DNA from: CAZCVI01 sp964502145
Lineage (GTDB): Bacteria; Acidobacteriota; Aminicenantia; UBA2199
Reading direction: 5' to 3'
NCBI GenBank assembly: GCA_964502145.1
Contig: CAZCVI010000026.1
Span: 1-64,000 of the forward strand
Length of the DNA stretch: 64,000 bases
The position numbers and the translations under genes were made by a program. Under the pieces are notes generated by a model, which ran no database searches, was not told where the DNA came from, and saw nothing but the letters and a program-made list of their open reading frames with translations. Positions 60,890 to 64,000 of the stretch are shown piece after piece (the first letter of the stretch is position 1; every line of letters starts with the position of its first letter).

Positions 60890-63064
60890 TCAAACTTGCC
60901 AAGACGCGGCGTAATCCTTGGACGTGGGCACGGCTAATTGGAAAAAATCATGGGACGGAACCGACTGAATATGCAAACCATCCCGCTTCCACTCCAATTG
61001 CACAAAAAAGAGTTCCCCCGCTTTTAGATTCATGGCAGTCAAGGAAATAGCCAATTCAATGATACTGCCCACCGCTACATTCATATCCACGCGCGCTTCC
61101 TGACCCGCTACCGCAGGTGCAATCACTGGGAAACGGAAATGCTTTTTTTCTTTTCTGAAAATCACGTCCAATGAATACTGCTTCTCCAGATAAAAAGAGG
61201 CATCTTTTTCTGTATCTATACGCAGGAAAAAATAATGGTCATCAAACCCATAATAGAGAGTATGGGTAAAAGCATGGGCACTGGTCATGGCACCACCCGC
61301 GGCAGAAGTTTCCAACCGCCCCGCATTGAGCCACTCGAAATAACTGCTCACCCGTCCATCAATCTGAGGCGCCAAGGGCGCTAATGGTAGCACTATCTTT
61401 ATATTTCCCGCTCGTACAGTAGCCGCAGAAGACACTGCCGTATATAACTCCACTGGTACTTCAAGATGAAGTATTTCAAATACCTTTTGCAAATTCTTGC
61501 GAAACAGATTATCAAATATATCCAGATCAGGGGTGTAATTCTCTTTTCCAAACCACCAGAACCAATCACTGCCCTGCGCAATAGCTAAATAATGCCGTAC
61601 ATCCAACAATTGCTCCGGCGTTAAAGCGTCTTTACGCGACTCGATAGCCAAGCGGGTTTTTTCCAGTAAACGCCACGCTTTGCGATCTTCTTCATCACCT
61701 ATCCAGATATCAAAGTTCCCATTAATCCAGGAACCTGCCTTGTAATGCGGGATGATACCGGGTTTAATATGCAAAACATCTGAGAAAGTCACTGTTTCCA
61801 GTTGGTCATCCTCGCTGACCCGTTGGAAAAATTCGCATAGGAACTCGCGACCGCTGTTCCGATAATACTCCCAGGCATTTTCACCATCTAAAATAATAGG
61901 AATCACCAGCTCTTGCCCGGAAACAGCAGGAATCTCCTTGAGCCGCTCCACCAAATCAGCCGCAGCACGGGAAGCAGACATCTTGCGATAATGAAAGCCG
62001 ATTAAATCCGATAAATGACGGTCGCGGAAAAAGATACGGATATTCGATTCACGGCCATTTTTTCCAGGTGAAAGGACATACGGTTTATACAACACCTCGG
62101 GATTCTGAACAATAAAATGGTTGTCACGTAAAATAGGGACACCCAGGGACTTACTTAAATTCTCTTCATCCGTGGCCGTCCACAAAACCCCGAGATTCTC
62201 CATGATGTCCACTACTTCCCGCGATAAACTCCCCTCGGACGGCCACACGCCCGCAGGAGTTTTTCCAAAGGTCTTTTTCATATAAGTTAACGCGCTCTCC
62301 AATTGCGAAAGCGCATCTTGGGGCCACGAAAAATTCAAATCATACGGAGGAATAGTAGGGTTGGTCTCCCGCCCCAATTGTGGTTCCAGCAACAACGGTA
62401 AAATCGGATGGTAAAAAGGCGTGGTAGAAATCTCGATCTGTCCGCTTTCGGCAAATTGACGGTAACACGGAACAATCTTGCCCATCAACTCCATCTCCTT
62501 ATCCCGCACCACCTGTTTGTCTGCCTCGGTGAAATGCTCGCCTTTCTTGATCAACTCTTTGATTGGTCCATCATTCTTTTTATACTCTTCATCGAAATGA
62601 CTCAAGGAATACCAGACCTGCAAATCACGCATTTCAGCACTGGAAAAAATTCGTAACCAATCAGCCGGACTGGTGATCGTGCCCGCATACAGTTCTTTTT
62701 TCTCAAACAGAAATTTGTAACGCGGATAAGGTTTGATCAGGTTGCGGGTATTGGCGGAAAAGAAGTGGCGCACCAGGGCGCTGGCCTCTTCGGGTGATAA
62801 TGACCCTGTTTCCCGATTAAACAATTCTTGAAAAGTGTCTTTTTCTCCGTGCAGATATCCTTCCAATTGCACCAATAGTGATGGTACTAGGTTATAGGTG
62901 GCCTTTATTTTAGGAAAATCCTTTAAAAGTGCCACCATACCATAATAATCCTTCAACGCATGCATCCGCACCCAGGGAAAATCAAAGGTCTGACTATACG
63001 GGTTCCGGTAATAGGGTTGATGCATATGCCATAAGAACGCGATTTTTCGTTTCAAGCCAGTCAA
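60890..63064 (-). CDS. GH57-family glycoside hydrolase (alpha-amylase/amylopullulanase type)
   Basis: A roughly 724-aa protein. It opens KRKIAFLWHMHQPYYRN, the first conserved GH57 region with the HMHQP motif. WPSEGSLSREVVDI (region III/IV, with the likely nucleophile Glu) follows, then PIILDGENAWEYY with the conserved acid-base Asp. A C-terminal beta-rich region (about 560-720) is usual in the large GH57 enzymes. I choose a TTG start at 63064 with AAGGA just upstream, right after the mce stop; a GTG at 63079 or a longer frame from 63154 are alternatives that overlap mce. It degrades alpha-glucans, probably stored glycogen because no signal peptide is visible. Confidence 0.9.
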   Translation of the reverse strand: MTGLKRKIAFLWHMHQPYYRNPYSQTFDFPWVRMHALKDYYGMVALLKDFPKIKATYNLVPSLLVQLEGYLHGEKDTFQELFNRETGSLSPEEASALVRHFFSANTRNLIKPYPRYKFLFEKKELYAGTITSPADWLRIFSSAEMRDLQVWYSLSHFDEEYKKNDGPIKELIKKGEHFTEADKQVVRDKEMELMGKIVPCYRQFAESGQIEISTTPFYHPILPLLLEPQLGRETNPTIPPYDLNFSWPQDALSQLESALTYMKKTFGKTPAGVWPSEGSLSREVVDIMENLGVLWTATDEENLSKSLGVPILRDNHFIVQNPEVLYKPYVLSPGKNGRESNIRIFFRDRHLSDLIGFHYRKMSASRAAADLVERLKEIPAVSGQELVIPIILDGENAWEYYRNSGREFLCEFFQRVSEDDQLETVTFSDVLHIKPGIIPHYKAGSWINGNFDIWIGDEEDRKAWRLLEKTRLAIESRKDALTPEQLLDVRHYLAIAQGSDWFWWFGKENYTPDLDIFDNLFRKNLQKVFEILHLEVPVELYTAVSSAATVRAGNIKIVLPLAPLAPQIDGRVSSYFEWLNAGRLETSAAGGAMTSAHAFTHTLYYGFDDHYFFLRIDTEKDASFYLEKQYSLDVIFRKEKKHFRFPVIAPAVAGQEARVDMNVAVGSIIELAISLTAMNLKAGELFFVQLEWKRDGLHIQSVPSHDFFQLAVPTSKDYAASWQV

Positions 63065-63065
63065 C

Positions 63066-63476
63066 CTATCCTTGTTCACCTGGTTCTTTGAGTTCCAGCA
63101 ACACGCCCGCGAAACTTTTGGGGTGGGCAAAGGCGATTTTTGCATTATGGGCACCCAGCCTCGGGGTAGTGTCGATCATACGGATATCTTTGGCTGTAAA
63201 ATCATTGATCTGGGCTTGCAAGTCATCCACTTCAAAGGCGATATGATGAATCCCCGTGCCTCTTTTCTCAATAAATTTTCCGACCGGTGAATCTGCTTCC
63301 GTGGGAGCTGTTAATTCGATATGCACGTCCCCGACCTGAAAAAAGGCCACCTTTACTTTCTGGTCTGCCACCACTTCAGAACCCAAAAACTCCAAGCCCA
63401 ATACATCTCGATAACGGGCGATTTCTTCATCCAGGTCTTGCACCGCGATGGCGATATGGTCGATTTTTTTAATCAT
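63066..63476 (-). CDS. mce: Methylmalonyl-CoA epimerase
   Basis: A 136-aa VOC-superfamily protein. KKIDHIAIAVQDLDEEIARY at the start gives the first His ligand, VHIELTAPTEADSPVGKFIEKRGTGIHHIAFEV the central motif and second His, and GVLLELKEP the final Glu. It interconverts the R and S forms of methylmalonyl-CoA. The ATG at 63476 has AGGAGG before it. The matching mutase genes are not in the window. The GH57 gene follows without a gap. Confidence 0.93.
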   Translation of the reverse strand: MIKKIDHIAIAVQDLDEEIARYRDVLGLEFLGSEVVADQKVKVAFFQVGDVHIELTAPTEADSPVGKFIEKRGTGIHHIAFEVDDLQAQINDFTAKDIRMIDTTPRLGAHNAKIAFAHPKSFAGVLLELKEPGEQG

Positions 63477-63654
63477 TGTTCCTCCTGCTTTCTTGTGCAG
63501 CATTTTTATAGCTATTTTTATATGTATTATAGAACGGTTAACATGACGGTCCCTAAAGAATCTATGATATACGAATAAGCAGAAGAAATCAATCCCCCCC
63601 CAGCAACCTAATTCCTCTTCTCGCCTGTTCTCTTTTCATGCCTTTTTCCAAAAC

Positions 63655-63683
63655 TTGACAGCGTGGCCTTTGTGTGTTAGTGT
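63655..63683 (+). promoter_or_regulatory. Promoter before the prephenate-dehydratase-like gene
   Basis: TTGACA (63655-63660), a 17-bp spacer and a weak TAGTGT (63678-63683). AAGG lies close before the ATG at 63719. Confidence 0.45.
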
Positions 63684-63718
63684 GTTAACATCTAACAAAT
63701 TCTGCAAGGTAAAAAATC

Positions 63719-64000
63719 ATGGAAAAACACGAAGAAGAAAAGATAAAAATCGGCTATCAAGGCATTGAAGGCAGCAATACATTCAAATGCGCCCAATCCA
63801 TGGCCAAAAAATTAGGCCTACGACACTACGAACTCCTCCCCCTGGTCAACTCGCAAAACGTCGTGGATGCGCTCATCCATAAAGAAATTATATATGGTGT
63901 TCTGGCTATTCAAAACAATTACGCGGGTCCAGTCCAAGAATCACAGGATGCTATCAAAGATATCCCGCTGGAAACAGTTCTCTCCGAACAAATGCCCATT
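63719..64000 (+). CDS. Prephenate dehydratase-like protein, N-terminal part
   Basis: Open from ATG 63719 to the window end (94 codons seen). Begins EEEKIKIGYQGIEGSNTFKC, the GxxGxxS opening of prephenate dehydratase (PheA) domains, and contains YGVLAIQNNYAGPVQESQD, close to the family's GVxPIENSxxGxVxExxD motif, but with N in place of S. It may convert prephenate to phenylpyruvate or be a divergent paralogue. Incomplete here. Confidence 0.7.
   Translation, partial: MEKHEEEKIKIGYQGIEGSNTFKCAQSMAKKLGLRHYELLPLVNSQNVVDALIHKEIIYGVLAIQNNYAGPVQESQDAIKDIPLETVLSEQMPI

Noticed and set aside
1..64000. tRNA or rRNA genes
   Set aside because: Reading the intergenic regions for T-loop-like GTTCGANTC with paired arms and for rRNA signatures gave no convincing candidate.

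Overview
The window looks like chromosomal DNA of a Gram-negative (diderm) bacterium of moderate GC. Evidence for an outer membrane is a TolC/CusC channel, a beta-barrel porin, lipoprotein signals, an RND efflux pump and Na+-NQR. The rplM-rpsI, rpsB-tsf-pyrH-frr order, paired DUF507 genes, GH57, methylmalonyl-CoA epimerase and a beta-propeller protein beside a small secreted peptide would fit a deep-branching lineage of the Acidobacteriota/Aminicenantes or deltaproteobacterial kind. That taxonomic guess is weak. Promoters are clear sigma70-type (TTGACx, 17 bp, TAnnnT).

Layout. 305-5426: a tight five-gene minus-strand operon with its own promoter, encoding a SLOG plus deoxyribosyltransferase-like protein, a histidine phosphatase, a glycerol-1-phosphate-dehydrogenase-like protein, a divergent RuBisCO-like protein (RLP) and a membrane-anchored 2-phosphoglycerate-kinase-like P-loop protein. 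I do not recognise this gene set and regard it as the best candidate for an undescribed system. 5538-11387: a CusCBA-type metal efflux operon. 11460-12761: a truncated AAA/PD-(D/E)XK relic. 12791-19612: a cystathionine beta-synthase/cysteine synthase-like enzyme, an M48 membrane protease and a tatA-methyltransferase-lepA operon. 19560-24650: a 21-bp minisatellite and two near-identical 600-aa AAA/PD-(D/E)XK genes. 24755-33061: a DUF507 pair and the complete nqrABCDEF-apbE-nqrM cluster, including a 55-aa nqrM, followed by a cupin. 33082-37299: a Schlafen/AlbA-type regulator with an internal repeat tract, then a thioredoxin-like protein, a small secreted peptide and a beta-propeller. 37348-41644: an XRE regulator, porin, CheZ-like protein and diguanylate cyclase. 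42041-46260: translation and nucleotide housekeeping (rplM, rpsI, rpsB, tsf, pyrH, frr) and a thioesterase. 46370-54795: proS, a lipoprotein, a coiled-coil membrane protein, an aldehyde dehydrogenase, an Rpn nuclease and an M20 peptidase. 54923-57431: a frameshifted AAA/nuclease gene and an MNT-HEPN pair bracketed by direct repeats. 57774-64000: a glutamine amidotransferase, a response regulator, a double adenylate kinase with a degenerate second half, an ACT-like regulator, GH57, methylmalonyl-CoA epimerase and the start of a prephenate-dehydratase-like gene.

Across the window there are short non-coding structures: a family of hairpin elements with conserved termini and stems built of about 9-bp units, inverted repeats between convergent genes, and a 16-17 bp upstream element placed exactly 11 bp before the -35 box of three promoters (tatA, one AAA-nuclease gene, rplM). 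Several genes at 20.5-25.5 kb appear to be transcribed without a leader. No tRNA, rRNA, CRISPR array or canonical insertion sequence was recognised. All homology calls rest on motif reading by eye.
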